Positions 55,586 through 64,000 of a DNA stretch of 64,000 bases are shown in pieces; the stretch's first letter is position 1; each line of letters starts with the position of its first letter. Made by a program: the position numbers and the translations under genes. The DNA comes from Rhodoferax ferrireducens. GTDB lineage: Bacteria; Pseudomonadota; Gammaproteobacteria; Burkholderiales; Burkholderiaceae_C. The notes under the pieces are model-generated. The model did no database searches. It saw only the letters and a list, made by a program, of their open reading frames with translations, and was not told where the DNA came from. The stretch lies in assembly GCA_002083775.1 (NCBI GenBank), contig MTEI01000005.1:186001-250000 (forward strand), given 5' to 3'.

Positions 55586-56856
55586 GCGGCTCCCGTGTCC
55601 CGTTGTTTCAACGCCTGCGGCAATGGACCGGCGGCGGGTTGCTGGCCGCGCCGGGTGGCGATGTGTTGCCAGTGCGCCTGGGCGCCACCCGCCTGGCCTC
55701 CACCGGCACTGCGCCGATGCGCGCCCAGGGCTTCGATCAGCCGCTGTTTTGGGTGACCGTCGCCCTGCTGTTGTGGGGGCTGGTCATGGTCTATTCGGCC
55801 TCCATTGCCCTGCCGGAAAACCCGCGTTTTGCCCAATACACCCCGACGTTCTTTCTGGTGCGGCACACCCTGTGGCTGGGCATCGCGTTTGTCGGGGCGT
55901 TGCTGGCTTATCAGGTGCCGCTGTCGACCTGGGAAAAGGTCGCGCCATGGTTGTTTGTGGCCTCGCTGGTGTTACTGGCGCTGGTGCTGGTACCGGGCAT
56001 TGGCAAAAAAGTCTATGGCGCGCGGCGTTGGATCAGCGTCGGGCCGCTGAGTTTCCAGCCGTCTGAGCTGGTCAAGTTCACCGTGCTGCTCTACGCCGCC
56101 AATTACATGGTGCGCAAGATGGACGTGAAAGAGCGCTTTTTGCGCGCGGTGCTGCCCATGGGCATGGCGGTGGCGGTGGTCGGGGTGCTGCTGCTGGCCG
56201 AGCCGGACATGGGCGCGTTCATGGTGATTGCGGTGATCGCCATGGGCATATTGTTTTTGGGTGGTGTCAATGCCCGGATGTTTTTCCTGATTGTGGCGGT
56301 GCTGCTGGTGGCTTTCAGCACCATGATCGCCACCAGCGAGTTCCGCCGCGAACGCATTTTTGCCTACCTGGACCCCTGGAGCGAGACCAATGCGCTGGCC
56401 AAAGGCTACCAGCTGACGCACTCGCTGATTGCCATCGGTCGAGGCGAAATTTTTGGCGTGGGGCTGGGCGGTAGCGTCGAAAAACTCAACTGGCTGCCCG
56501 AAGCGCACACCGACTTTTTGCTGGCGGTGATTGGTGAGGAATTTGGACTGGTCGGGGTGATTCTGGTGATCGGCCTGTTTTTGTGGATGGTGCGCCGCAT
56601 GATGTACATCGGCCGCCAGGCGATTGCGCTGGAGCGGGTATTTGCCGGGCTGGTGGCGCAGGGAGTCGCGGTGTGGATGGGTTTTCAGGCCTTCATCAAC
56701 ATGGGCGTGAACCTGGGCGCCTTGCCCACCAAGGGCCTGACCCTGCCGCTAATGAGCTACGGTGGCTCGGCGATTTTGATCAACCTGGCGGCCATCGCAG
56801 TGGTGTTGCGGATTGATCAGGAAAACAGAACCCTCATGCACGGAGGCCGTGTATGA
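55582..56856 (+). CDS. ftsW: Septal peptidoglycan polymerase FtsW (SEDS)
   Basis: Glycosyltransferase of the SEDS family that polymerises lipid II at the septum with FtsI. The 424-residue protein has a cytosolic N-terminal tail of about 45 residues and ten hydrophobic segments. Conserved stretches: [31 protein letters not shown] near residue 148, [12 protein letters not shown] near 205, [28 protein letters not shown] near 295 and [15 protein letters not shown] near 385. The stop lies inside a 15-bp inverted repeat, and the usual overlap with murG is missing. Confidence 0.97.
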   Translation: MSGSRVPLFQRLRQWTGGGLLAAPGGDVLPVRLGATRLASTGTAPMRAQGFDQPLFWVTVALLLWGLVMVYSASIALPENPRFAQYTPTFFLVRHTLWLGIAFVGALLAYQVPLSTWEKVAPWLFVASLVLLALVLVPGIGKKVYGARRWISVGPLSFQPSELVKFTVLLYAANYMVRKMDVKERFLRAVLPMGMAVAVVGVLLLAEPDMGAFMVIAVIAMGILFLGGVNARMFFLIVAVLLVAFSTMIATSEFRRERIFAYLDPWSETNALAKGYQLTHSLIAIGRGEIFGVGLGGSVEKLNWLPEAHTDFLLAVIGEEFGLVGVILVIGLFLWMVRRMMYIGRQAIALERVFAGLVAQGVAVWMGFQAFINMGVNLGALPTKGLTLPLMSYGGSAILINLAAIAVVLRIDQENRTLMHGGRV

Positions 56857-56867
56857 GGGTTCTGTTT
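56823..56867. repeat. Perfect 15-bp inverted repeat over the ftsW stop codon
   Basis: AAACAGAACCCTCAT (56823-56837) and ATGAGGGTTCTGTTT (56853-56867) are exact reverse complements; the 15-base loop holds a further CACGG/CCGTG stem. The ftsW stop (56854-56856) is inside the right arm. Confidence 0.85.
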
Positions 56868-56943
56868 CACCAAAATCGAACTCTGCGGGCAGCGCAACAG
56901 GGCGCTTCAGCGGCCTGGCTGATGCATGGGGGGCGTGTATGAG
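56836..56943 (+). repeat. Imperfect 22-bp direct repeat flanking an extra 86-bp unit between ftsW and murG
   Basis: ATGCACGGAGGCCGTGTATG at 56836 and ATGCATGGGGGGCGTGTATG at 56922, each followed by AG, differ at three positions. The first copy holds the end of ftsW, the second the start of murG, as if a stop/start overlap had been duplicated around inserted DNA. Confidence 0.8.
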
Positions 56944-58015
56944 TAAGTGCGCCCTGATCATGGCCGGCGGTACGGGTGGGCACATCTTCCCGGGGCTGGC
57001 GGTGGCGCACGCATTGCGTGACAAAGGTTGGCGCGTGCACTGGTTGGGTGGGCGCGGCCAGCCGGGTCAGCCGAGCATGGAAAGCCAGCTGGTGCCACCA
57101 CAAGGTTTCGCCTTCGAGGTGATCGACTTTGGGGGTCTGCGCGGCAAGGGCCTGAGCACCCTCGCGCTGTTGCCGCTGCGTCTGCTCAAGGCTTTCTGGC
57201 AAAGCATCACGGTGCTGCGCCGGGTCAAACCCGATGTGGTGGTGGGGCTGGGCGGCTACATCACCTTTCCGGCGGGCCTGATGGCGGTGGCCCTGGGCAA
57301 GCCACTGGTGCTGCACGAACAGAATTCGGTGGCGGGCCTGGCCAACAAGGTGCTTGCCGGGGTGGCCGACCGGGTGTTCACCGCCTTCCCGAACGTCATC
57401 AAGGGTGCCCGATGGATCGGCAACCCGCTGCGTGCTGCGTTCCTGAACCTGCCAGCACCAGCCGAGCGTTTTGCCGGGCGCAGCGGGCCGCTGCAGTTGC
57501 TGGTGGTGGGCGGCAGTCTGGGTGCCAAAGCCCTCAACGACATCGTGCCGCAAGCGCTGGCGCTGATGCCTGCCGGGCAACGCCCGCAGGTGGTGCATCA
57601 GAGCGGCGCCAAACAGATCGACGCGTTACGCGCCAACTACGCGCAAGCCGGTGTGGACGCCGAGCTCACCCCGTTCATCGACAACACCGCGCAAGCGTTT
57701 GCCGATGCCGACCTGGTCATCTGCCGCGCCGGTGCCAGCACCGTGACCGAAATCGCCGCGGTGGGTGCCGCCGCGCTGTTTGTGCCGTTTCCGTCTGCGG
57801 TGGACGACCACCAGACGCACAACGCGCGTTTTCTGGTTGACCAGGGCGCGGGCTGGCTGGTGCAGCAGCGTGATTTGAGCGCCCAAAGTCTGGCGAACAT
57901 GCTTTTAAATATGGAGCGCACTACCCTTATCAATAAAGGGCTGGAGGCCAAAAAGATGCAAAAACTCGATGCCACCCAGCGGATGGTGGCCACGTGTGAG
58001 GAACTCGCCCAATGA
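56939..58015 (+). CDS. murG: Undecaprenyl-PP-MurNAc-pentapeptide GlcNAc transferase
   Basis: Makes lipid II from lipid I on the inner face of the membrane. The 358-residue GT28 enzyme starts [26 protein letters not shown] (the GGTGGHIFP motif), followed by [47 protein letters not shown] near residue 185 and [15 protein letters not shown] near 262. Near the C-terminus a repeat copy encodes [18 protein letters not shown]. The frame from 56813 is an artefact of the junction. The stop overlaps the murC start by four bases. Confidence 0.96.
   Translation: MSKCALIMAGGTGGHIFPGLAVAHALRDKGWRVHWLGGRGQPGQPSMESQLVPPQGFAFEVIDFGGLRGKGLSTLALLPLRLLKAFWQSITVLRRVKPDVVVGLGGYITFPAGLMAVALGKPLVLHEQNSVAGLANKVLAGVADRVFTAFPNVIKGARWIGNPLRAAFLNLPAPAERFAGRSGPLQLLVVGGSLGAKALNDIVPQALALMPAGQRPQVVHQSGAKQIDALRANYAQAGVDAELTPFIDNTAQAFADADLVICRAGASTVTEIAAVGAAALFVPFPSAVDDHQTHNARFLVDQGAGWLVQQRDLSAQSLANMLLNMERTTLINKGLEAKKMQKLDATQRMVATCEELAQ
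57910..57955 (-). repeat. 40-nt palindromic repeat, copy 17 (inside murG)
   Basis: ATGGAGCGCACTACCCTTAT then AATAAAGGGCTGGAGGCCAA, reverse form, encoding [15 protein letters not shown] in the last 40 residues of MurG. Confidence 0.75.
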
Positions 58016-59436
58016 AACACGCCATTCAACACATTCACTTCGTTGGGATCGGCGGCGTCGGCATGTCCGGCATTGCCGAGATTTTGTTCAACCTGGGGTA
58101 CACCATCTCTGGTTCGGATCAGTCTGACAGCGCCACGCTGCAGCGCCTGGCCAGCCTGGGCATCCAGACGTTTATCGGCCATGCCGCCAGCCATGTGGAC
58201 GGGGCGGATGCGGTGGTCACCTCCACTGCCGTGCAGGCCGACAACCCCGAGGTGCTGGCCGCCCGGCACAGCCGCATTCCAGTCGTGCCACGCGCGCTGA
58301 TGCTGGCCGAACTGATGCGCCTGAAAAAAGGCATCGCCATTGCTGGTACCCACGGCAAAACCACCACCACCAGCCTGGTCGCCAGCGTGCTGGCCGAGGC
58401 CGGGCTCGACCCGACCTTTGTGATTGGCGGGCGCCTAAATAGCGCTGGCGCCAACGCGCGGCTGGGGCAGGGTGACCACATTGTGGTGGAAGCGGATGAG
58501 TCGGACGCCTCGTTCCTGAACCTGCTGCCGGTGATGGCCGTGGTGACCAACATCGACGCTGACCACATGGAAACCTATGGTCACGACTTTGAGAACCTGA
58601 AAAAAGCCTTTGTCGACTTTTTGCACCGCATGCCGTTTTATGGCACCGCCATTTTGTGCACCGACGACGCGGCGGTGCGCGCCATCGTGCCGCAAGTCAC
58701 CTGCCCGATCACCAGCTACGGCTTTGAAGAAGGTGCCGAAGTGCGCGCGGTGGATGTGCGCGCGGTGGACGGCCAGATGTTGTTCACCGTGCAGCGGCGC
58801 AATGGCTTGGTCATGCCGGACCTGGACGTGGTGCTGAACCTGCCCGGGCGGCACAACGTGCTCAATGCCTTGTCAGCCATCGCCGTGGCAGTGGAGTTGA
58901 GCATTCCGGATGATGCGGTGCTGCGCGCACTGGCCGGTTTCAAGGGCGTGGGTCGGCGGTTCCAGCGTTATGGCGAGATTGCCGCCACCGATGGCGGCAC
59001 GTTCACGCTGGTGGACGATTACGGCCATCACCCGATTGAGATGGCAGCCACGCTGGCAGCCGCGCGCGGCGCATTCCCTGGCAGGCGCTTGTTGCTGGCC
59101 TTCCAGCCGCACCGTTTCACCCGCACCCGCGACTGTTTTGACGACTTTGTGAAAGTCATCGCCCAGGCGGATGCGGTGCTGCTTACCGAGGTGTATGCGG
59201 CGGGCGAAGCGCCCATCGTGGCGGCAGATGGCCGCAGCCTGGCGCGCGCCCTGCGCGTGGCCGGCAAGATCGAGCCGGTGTTTGTGGACAGCGTGGCCGA
59301 TCTGCCGCAAGCCATTCTTGAGAACGCCCGGGGCGGCGATGTGGTGCTGTGTATGGGCGCGGGGTCGATTGGTGCGGTGAGTGCCAAGGTGGTTGAATTG
59401 CTCTCCAAAAAAGAGCTACTCGGGCAGGAGGCATAA
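58012..59436 (+). CDS. murC: UDP-N-acetylmuramate-L-alanine ligase
   Basis: First Mur ligase, adding L-alanine to UDP-MurNAc. The 474-residue protein has [17 protein letters not shown] at residues 9-25, the ATP loop [18 protein letters not shown] near 111, [16 protein letters not shown] near 160, [13 protein letters not shown] near 180, [15 protein letters not shown] near 277 and [14 protein letters not shown] near 333. All are typical of MurC. No MurB gene is in this cluster, as in other members of the order. Confidence 0.97.
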   Translation: MKHAIQHIHFVGIGGVGMSGIAEILFNLGYTISGSDQSDSATLQRLASLGIQTFIGHAASHVDGADAVVTSTAVQADNPEVLAARHSRIPVVPRALMLAELMRLKKGIAIAGTHGKTTTTSLVASVLAEAGLDPTFVIGGRLNSAGANARLGQGDHIVVEADESDASFLNLLPVMAVVTNIDADHMETYGHDFENLKKAFVDFLHRMPFYGTAILCTDDAAVRAIVPQVTCPITSYGFEEGAEVRAVDVRAVDGQMLFTVQRRNGLVMPDLDVVLNLPGRHNVLNALSAIAVAVELSIPDDAVLRALAGFKGVGRRFQRYGEIAATDGGTFTLVDDYGHHPIEMAATLAAARGAFPGRRLLLAFQPHRFTRTRDCFDDFVKVIAQADAVLLTEVYAAGEAPIVAADGRSLARALRVAGKIEPVFVDSVADLPQAILENARGGDVVLCMGAGSIGAVSAKVVELLSKKELLGQEA

Positions 59437-59441
59437 GAGCT

Positions 59442-60401
59442 ATGAGGCAATTTGACATCAATTCCGAGAAAGTGGCCGTGCTTTTGGGCGGCCAGTCTGG
59501 TGAACGCGAGGTGTCGCTGATGTCGGGCACCGGTGTGCTGCAGGCGTTGCAGTCGCTGGGCGTCAACGCGCACGCGTTTGATCCGAGCCAGCGTGATCTG
59601 GGTGAGCTGAAACACGACGGCTTCACGCGCTGTTTCATCGCGCTGCACGGTCGTTTTGGCGAAGACGGCACGGTGCAGGGCGCGCTGGAACTGCTCGGCA
59701 TTCCCTACACCGGCCCGGGGGTGATGGCCTCCAGCATCGCCATCGACAAGATCATGACCAAGCGTCTGTGGCTGGCCGACGGTTTGCCGACACCCGCCTG
59801 GCGCACCGTGACCAGCGCCGAAGCCACCCTGACGGCCTATGCCGAGCTGGCCCAACCCGGCCAGCCGATGATCGTCAAGCCCGCTCGCGAAGGCTCCACC
59901 CTGGGCCTGACCAAAGTTACCACCGCTGACCAATGCGCGGCGGCCTACGCGCTTGCCGCAGGCATGGACGATGAAGTCTTGTGCGAGCAGTTTGTTGCTG
60001 GTGATGAAGTCACCGTACCGGTGCTGGGCAGTGGTGCCCAGGCCCGGGCGCTGCCGGTGATCCGTATCGTGGCGCCGGACGGCAATTACGACTACCAGAA
60101 CAAATATTTCACCGACACCACGCAGTATCTGGTGCCCTGTGGTTTGCCCGAAGGTGAAGAGGTCGCCATCCAGGGGCTGGTGCTCAAAGCGTTCAAAAGC
60201 CTGCAATGCCGTGGCTGGGCGCGGGCGGACGTGATGATTGACGCGACCACCCGCCAACCGTATCTGCTGGAAATCAACACCTCGCCCGGCATGACCAGCC
60301 ATTCGCTGGTGCCCATGTCGGCCAAGGCCGCTGGCATCAGTTACGCCGAGCTGTGCCTGCAGATCTTGCAAGCCGCCACCCTGGACTACGCACCGGCATG
60401 A
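59442..60401 (+). CDS. ddl: D-alanine-D-alanine ligase
   Basis: Joins two D-alanines for MurF. The 319-residue ATP-grasp protein has [22 protein letters not shown] near residue 12, [25 protein letters not shown] near 68, [15 protein letters not shown] near 146 and [30 protein letters not shown] near 265. A strong AGGAGG lies ten bases before the ATG. It fits DdlB-type enzymes of division clusters. The ftsQ start overlaps its stop. Confidence 0.96.
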   Translation: MRQFDINSEKVAVLLGGQSGEREVSLMSGTGVLQALQSLGVNAHAFDPSQRDLGELKHDGFTRCFIALHGRFGEDGTVQGALELLGIPYTGPGVMASSIAIDKIMTKRLWLADGLPTPAWRTVTSAEATLTAYAELAQPGQPMIVKPAREGSTLGLTKVTTADQCAAAYALAAGMDDEVLCEQFVAGDEVTVPVLGSGAQARALPVIRIVAPDGNYDYQNKYFTDTTQYLVPCGLPEGEEVAIQGLVLKAFKSLQCRGWARADVMIDATTRQPYLLEINTSPGMTSHSLVPMSAKAAGISYAELCLQILQAATLDYAPA

Positions 60402-61186
60402 GAACCGCTGCCCCCCTGCCGCTGGACGTCCGTCTGATGAACGGCGTGGCTACATGGTTGTTTGTGGTGGCGGGCCTGCTGGTGCTGGGTGCTTTGCTTG
60501 GCTGGGCCGCGCGCTCCCCGGTTTTCGCCATCAAGGGGGTAAGCGTGACCGGTGATGTCAAACATTACAACGCCATCACCTTGCGTGCCAACGTCATGCC
60601 GCGCCTGCAAGGTACTTTTTTCACGCTGGATGTAACCACCGCGCGCGAGGTGTTCGAGACCATGCCCTGGGTGCGCCAGGCCATCGTGCGGCGCGATTTT
60701 CCAAATCGGCTGAAGGTGCAATTGCAGGAGCATCAGGCGGTGGCGTTCTGGGGTGAAGACGGCACCTCCAGCATGGTCAACAGCTATGGCGAGGTGTTCG
60801 AGGCCAATGCCGGGGAACTGGACCACGACGACCTGCCGCGCCTGAGTGGGCCAGACGGCCAGTCGGCCCAGGTGCTGGCCATGTACCAGACGCTGCAGCC
60901 CTCGCTGGACCCGATGGATCTGACCCTGGAAGCACTGGAGCTGTCGCCTCGCGGCGGCTGGCAGGCCCGGCTCAACACCGGCACGCGGGTCGAGCTGGGC
61001 AGCGGCGGTGCGCCGGATTTGCTGGCCCGGATGGACCGTTTTGTGAAGACCGTGACCCAGGTGACGGCGCGCTACCAGCGCACCCCGGAGCAATTGGCTT
61101 CGGTGGACTTGCGACACACGGATGGTTATGCGATCCGGCTGGACGGCGTGACCACGCTCGACAGCCCAGACATCAAGAAACAGTAA
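60398..61186 (+). CDS. ftsQ: Cell division protein FtsQ
   Basis: Bitopic division protein of 262 residues that recruits FtsL, FtsB and FtsWI. One membrane helix spans about residues 18-42 ([21 protein letters not shown]), followed by a POTRA domain ([26 protein letters not shown]) and the beta domain ([40 protein letters not shown]). ATG 60398 overlaps the ddl stop as ATGA; the frame from 60353 is rejected. Confidence 0.95.
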   Translation: MRTAAPLPLDVRLMNGVATWLFVVAGLLVLGALLGWAARSPVFAIKGVSVTGDVKHYNAITLRANVMPRLQGTFFTLDVTTAREVFETMPWVRQAIVRRDFPNRLKVQLQEHQAVAFWGEDGTSSMVNSYGEVFEANAGELDHDDLPRLSGPDGQSAQVLAMYQTLQPSLDPMDLTLEALELSPRGGWQARLNTGTRVELGSGGAPDLLARMDRFVKTVTQVTARYQRTPEQLASVDLRHTDGYAIRLDGVTTLDSPDIKKQ

Positions 61187-61207
61187 TGCAGGACAACAGG
61201 TGACATC

Positions 61208-62437
61208 ATGGCAAAAGAGTACAAGGATTTGGTTGTGGGGCTGGACATCGGTACTGCCAAGGTGATGGTGGTGGTGGCCGAGGTCATGCCGGGTGGCGCG
61301 CTCAAGCTGGCCGGTTTGGGCGTGGCCCCCAGCAATGGCCTCAAACGTGGTGTGGTCGTCAACATCGACGCCACCGTGCAAAGCATCCAGCAAGCGCTGA
61401 AAGAGGCCGAGTTCATGGCCGATTGCAAGATCACCCGCGTCTACACCGGCATCACCGGCAGCCACATCCGGGGCATCAATTCGCACGGCATGGTGGCCAT
61501 CAAGGACCGCGAAGTCAGTGCCGCTGATGTGGCGCGCGTAGTGGAAACGGCCAAGGCCATCAACATCAGCACCGACCAGCGCCTGCTGCTGGTGGAGCCG
61601 CAAGAGTTCATCATCGACGGGCAGGACGTGAAAGAGCCCATCGGCATGAGCGGCATTCGCCTGGAAGCCAAGGTGCACATCGTCACTGGCGCCCAAAGCG
61701 CGGCAGAAAACATCATCAAATGTGTGCGCCGCTGCGGCCTGGAGGTGGAGCAACTCATGCTCAACCCGCTGGCCAGCAGCCAGTCGGTGCTGACCGAGGA
61801 CGAGCGTGAGCTGGGCGTGGCGTTGGTGGATATTGGCGCCGGCACGACCGATTTGGCCATTTTTACCAACGGTGCCATCCGCCACACCGCTGTGATCCCG
61901 ATCGCTGGCGATTTGATCACCAGCGACATTGCCATGGCGCTGCGCACGCCCACCAAAGACGCCGAAGAGATCAAGGTCGAAAACGGCTGGGCCAAACAGT
62001 TGCTGGCCGACCCCGAGGCGCAGGTGGAAGTGCCCGGCCTGGGTGACCGTGGCCCGCGCATGCTCAGCCGCCAGGCGCTGGCCGGCGTGATCGAGCCGCG
62101 TGTGGAAGAAATTTTCAACCTGGTGCACCAGGTGATGCGCGAGTCGGGTTTTGAAGAAATGCTCTCCAGCGGCATCGTGCTCACTGGCGGCAGCTGCATC
62201 ATGCCCGGCATGGTCGAGCTCGGTGAAGACATCTTTTTGAAACCGGTGCGCCGCGGCATCCCCAAATACACCGGCGCCCTGTCAGACATGGTGGCCCAGC
62301 CGCGCGCGGCCACGGTCATGGGCTTGCTGGAAGAAGCCCGCATGGCACGCCTGCGTGGCTTCAAGGTAGCACAGAAAAACGGTTCCATGAAAACCGCCTT
62401 CAGCGGCATCAAGGACTGGTTTGTGGGGAACTTCTGA
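61208..62437 (+). CDS. ftsA: Cell division protein FtsA
   Basis: Actin-like protein that anchors FtsZ to the membrane. The 409-residue protein has the phosphate-1 loop VVGLDIGTAKVMVVVAEV near residue 10, the 1C domain (ITGSHIRGINSHGMVAIKDREVS), ALVDIGAGTTDLAIFTNG near 204, VLTGGSCIMPGM near 328 and the C-terminal amphipathic helix TAFSGIKDWFVGNF, which binds the membrane. The last segment is intact. ftsZ begins 138 bases later. Confidence 0.97.
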   Translation: MAKEYKDLVVGLDIGTAKVMVVVAEVMPGGALKLAGLGVAPSNGLKRGVVVNIDATVQSIQQALKEAEFMADCKITRVYTGITGSHIRGINSHGMVAIKDREVSAADVARVVETAKAINISTDQRLLLVEPQEFIIDGQDVKEPIGMSGIRLEAKVHIVTGAQSAAENIIKCVRRCGLEVEQLMLNPLASSQSVLTEDERELGVALVDIGAGTTDLAIFTNGAIRHTAVIPIAGDLITSDIAMALRTPTKDAEEIKVENGWAKQLLADPEAQVEVPGLGDRGPRMLSRQALAGVIEPRVEEIFNLVHQVMRESGFEEMLSSGIVLTGGSCIMPGMVELGEDIFLKPVRRGIPKYTGALSDMVAQPRAATVMGLLEEARMARLRGFKVAQKNGSMKTAFSGIKDWFVGNF

Positions 62438-62575
62438 CATGACCACGATCCCTTTTTTGAGCCGTGCCGGTCCACCCGGGCGATGGCGGTGTACTGACCC
62501 GCCGCCTCAGCCCAAGTCATCTAAAACCCTTTGTAACCCGCATTTTTTACCCATAGAACCCCCAAGGAGCACACC

Positions 62576-63835
62576 ATGACCATTGAACTCATCGACGAAG
62601 AAGCCTTCAACCAAGGCACCCAGATCAAAGTGATTGGTGTCGGCGGCGGCGGCGGCAACGCCGTGGCGCACATGATCGCCAGCGCCGTGCAGGGCGTGGA
62701 ATTCATCTGCGCCAACACCGACGCGCAGGCCCTCTCCACCAGCGACGCGCACCGCGTCATCCAGCTCGGTACCACCGGTCTGGGTGCGGGCAGCAAGCCC
62801 GACAAGGCGCGTGATGCAGCCGAGTTGGCCATCGAGCACATCCGCGAAGCCATCGACGGCGCGCACATGTTGTTCATCACCGCTGGCATGGGTGGTGGCA
62901 CCGGCACGGGTGCGGCCCCGGTGATCGCCCGCGTGGCGCGCGAGATGGGTATCCTGACCGTGGGCGTGGTCACCAAGCCATTCGAGTTTGAAGGCCCACG
63001 CCGAATGGCCAACGCCGACAGCGGCATGGCTGAGCTGGAAGCCAACGTGGACTCGCTGATCGTGGTGCTTAACGAAAAGCTGCTCGAAGTCATGGGTGAA
63101 GAAGCCACGCAAGACGAGGCCTTTGCCCACGCCAACGACGTGCTGAAAAACGCCGTGGGCGGCATTGCCGAAATCATCAACGTGCCCGGCCATGTGAACG
63201 TCGACTTTGAAGATGTGCGCACGGTGATGGGTGAGCCCGGCAAAGCCATGATGGGCACCGCGTTGGCCGCAGGCCCGGATCGCGCCCGCATCGCTGCCGA
63301 ACACGCTGTGGCCTGCCCGCTGCTGGAAGGCATTGATTTGTCAGGGGCCAAGGGGGTGCTGGTACTGATTTCCGCCGCCAAGGGGTCTTTGAAACTGAGC
63401 GAATCCAAGCTGGCCATGAACACCATCCGCGCCTATGCGTCACCCGATGCGCATGTGATTTACGGCACCGCTTATGACGACAACCTGGGCGAGCAGATTC
63501 GGGTCACCGTGGTGGCCACCGGACTGAGCCGCCAGGGTGCACGCCCAAAGCTGGTGGTGGCCCCGCCGCAGCAGCAGGTGCAGTTGCGCACCGGGACCCA
63601 TGACGTGCCGTTCAACGTGCCCACGCTCGATACACCCGTCAACGCCAGTCAGGTCACCGGCATGATGACTGCCGCCACCCTGGGACGCAGCCAGCCAGAC
63701 TATGGCGCCATGGCCACCCCCAGCGTCTGGCGCACCCGTGACCGCACCACAGCAGCCGCCAAGGTCGATGCCCTGTCCAGCGGGGGTATGGATGACTTCG
63801 AGATTCCGGCGTTTTTGCGCAAACAGGCAGATTAA
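62576..63835 (+). CDS. ftsZ: Cell division protein FtsZ
   Basis: Tubulin-like GTPase that forms the division ring. The 419-residue protein has IKVIGVGGGGGNAVAHMI near residue 15, the tubulin signature AGMGGGTGTGAAPV near 103, VVTKPFEFEGPRR near 133 and the T7 loop region NVDFEDVRTVM near 208. A variable linker leads to the conserved C-terminal peptide DDFEIPAFLRKQAD, which binds FtsA. An AAGGAG ribosome site precedes the ATG. The 138-bp gap before it probably has its own promoter, as in other bacteria, though hexamers are unclear. Confidence 0.98.
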   Translation: MTIELIDEEAFNQGTQIKVIGVGGGGGNAVAHMIASAVQGVEFICANTDAQALSTSDAHRVIQLGTTGLGAGSKPDKARDAAELAIEHIREAIDGAHMLFITAGMGGGTGTGAAPVIARVAREMGILTVGVVTKPFEFEGPRRMANADSGMAELEANVDSLIVVLNEKLLEVMGEEATQDEAFAHANDVLKNAVGGIAEIINVPGHVNVDFEDVRTVMGEPGKAMMGTALAAGPDRARIAAEHAVACPLLEGIDLSGAKGVLVLISAAKGSLKLSESKLAMNTIRAYASPDAHVIYGTAYDDNLGEQIRVTVVATGLSRQGARPKLVVAPPQQQVQLRTGTHDVPFNVPTLDTPVNASQVTGMMTAATLGRSQPDYGAMATPSVWRTRDRTTAAAKVDALSSGGMDDFEIPAFLRKQAD

Positions 63836-63837
63836 AT

Positions 63838-63929
63838 TGGGCTCACCCCCCGGCTTCGCGCACTTCGTGTCGCTCCGCTTTCCCCCTTGCAGGGGGCAAC
63901 ACCTGCGGCCCGGCATAGCCGGTTCCACG
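63838..63929. repeat. Intergenic repeat downstream of ftsZ (Comamonadaceae type)
   Basis: Contains GGCTTCGCGCACTTCGTG, the hairpin CCCCC-TTGCA-GGGGG and CCGGC-ATA-GCCGG. This type of block recurs between genes in related genomes as far as I recall; no second copy is in the window. It may act as the transcription end of the cluster. Confidence 0.5.
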
Positions 63930-63978
63930 ATGTTTCTGACAGAAGACGCGCTTTGCGCAGGGCAAAGAGCGCCACTTT

Positions 63979-63984
63979 TACAAT
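63979..63984 (+). promoter_or_regulatory. Candidate -10 element for the gene after ftsZ
   Basis: TACAAT lies just after an imperfect hairpin (GCGCTTTGC 63948-63956 with GCAAAGAGCGC 63962-63972). lpxC is the usual gene after ftsZ and would begin beyond the window. The -35 is not clear. Confidence 0.4.
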
Positions 63985-64000
63985 AGACCTGTGCTTAAAC

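Noticed and set aside
56813-56938. A 42-residue in-frame extension upstream of murG
   Set aside because: It runs through the ftsW end and the duplicated junction; MurG proteins begin at the [14 protein letters not shown] segment.

Overview
The window is a GC-rich stretch of a betaproteobacterial chromosome, most likely a member of the Comamonadaceae (Rhodoferax/Polaromonas-like). This rests on protein sequence character, the gene order hslVU-mraZ-dcw cluster, the single-cysteine DksA with a long Ala/Pro/Lys extension, and a Comamonadaceae-style dispersed palindromic repeat. The genus is an inference. No prophage, insertion sequence, CRISPR array, tRNA or rRNA gene was found. Genes are closely packed and almost all are recognisable housekeeping or metabolic genes.

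Layout. 1-1420: 3' end of a nucleotide-sugar dehydratase gene, then argB. 1592-9962: a fatty-acid beta-oxidation block (TetR regulator with a palindromic operator, acyl-CoA dehydrogenase, a small DUF2147 protein, a FadN-type 3-hydroxyacyl-CoA dehydrogenase/hydratase fusion, thiolase, enoyl-CoA hydratase, thioesterase). 10103-13969: a three-gene AfuABC/FbpABC-type ABC importer. 14026-18995: an acyl-CoA thioesterase, an ATM1-type exporter and a chemoreceptor with a zinc-binding CZB domain. 19040-24319: an orphan flagellar rod-domain protein, a SPOR protein, two unknown proteins, pyrC, a NYN RNase-like protein and DUF3025. 24440-30610: htpX, a LysE exporter, gluconokinase, a COG2509 flavoprotein, cysK and the RNase P RNA gene. 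30611-35576: a cysteine-less IscR-like regulator divergent from nhaR, a D-Ala-D-Ala dipeptidase, an RluF-like pseudouridine synthase and a Nudix/metallo-beta-lactamase fusion. 35854-39967: dapF-DUF484-xerC, an unknown small protein and rlmI. 40020-46219: CobW GTPase, DksA, a STAS-domain protein and hslVU. 46404-63835: the complete division and cell wall cluster mraZ-rsmH-ftsL-ftsI-murE-murF-mraY-murD-ftsW-murG-murC-ddl-ftsQ-ftsA-ftsZ. The window ends in a repeat and a candidate promoter just before the place where lpxC would be expected.

The strongest non-genic signal is a population of small palindromic elements. One family of about 40 nt occurs in about 17 copies, nine of them between genes, one over a start codon and seven inside reading frames, where they encode short peptides in DapF, RlmI, MurF, MurD, MurG, a hydrolase and a signal peptide. 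A second family of nested hairpins lies between partner genes of operons (fadN/fadA and, as a tandem pair, hslV/hslU), and its inner stem changes sequence while staying palindromic. A third pair (25488-25748) shares a core but has different, still self-complementary arms. The ftsW/murG junction carries an 86-bp insertion-like duplication. I see no obvious new multi-gene system; these repeats are the best candidates for something undescribed.
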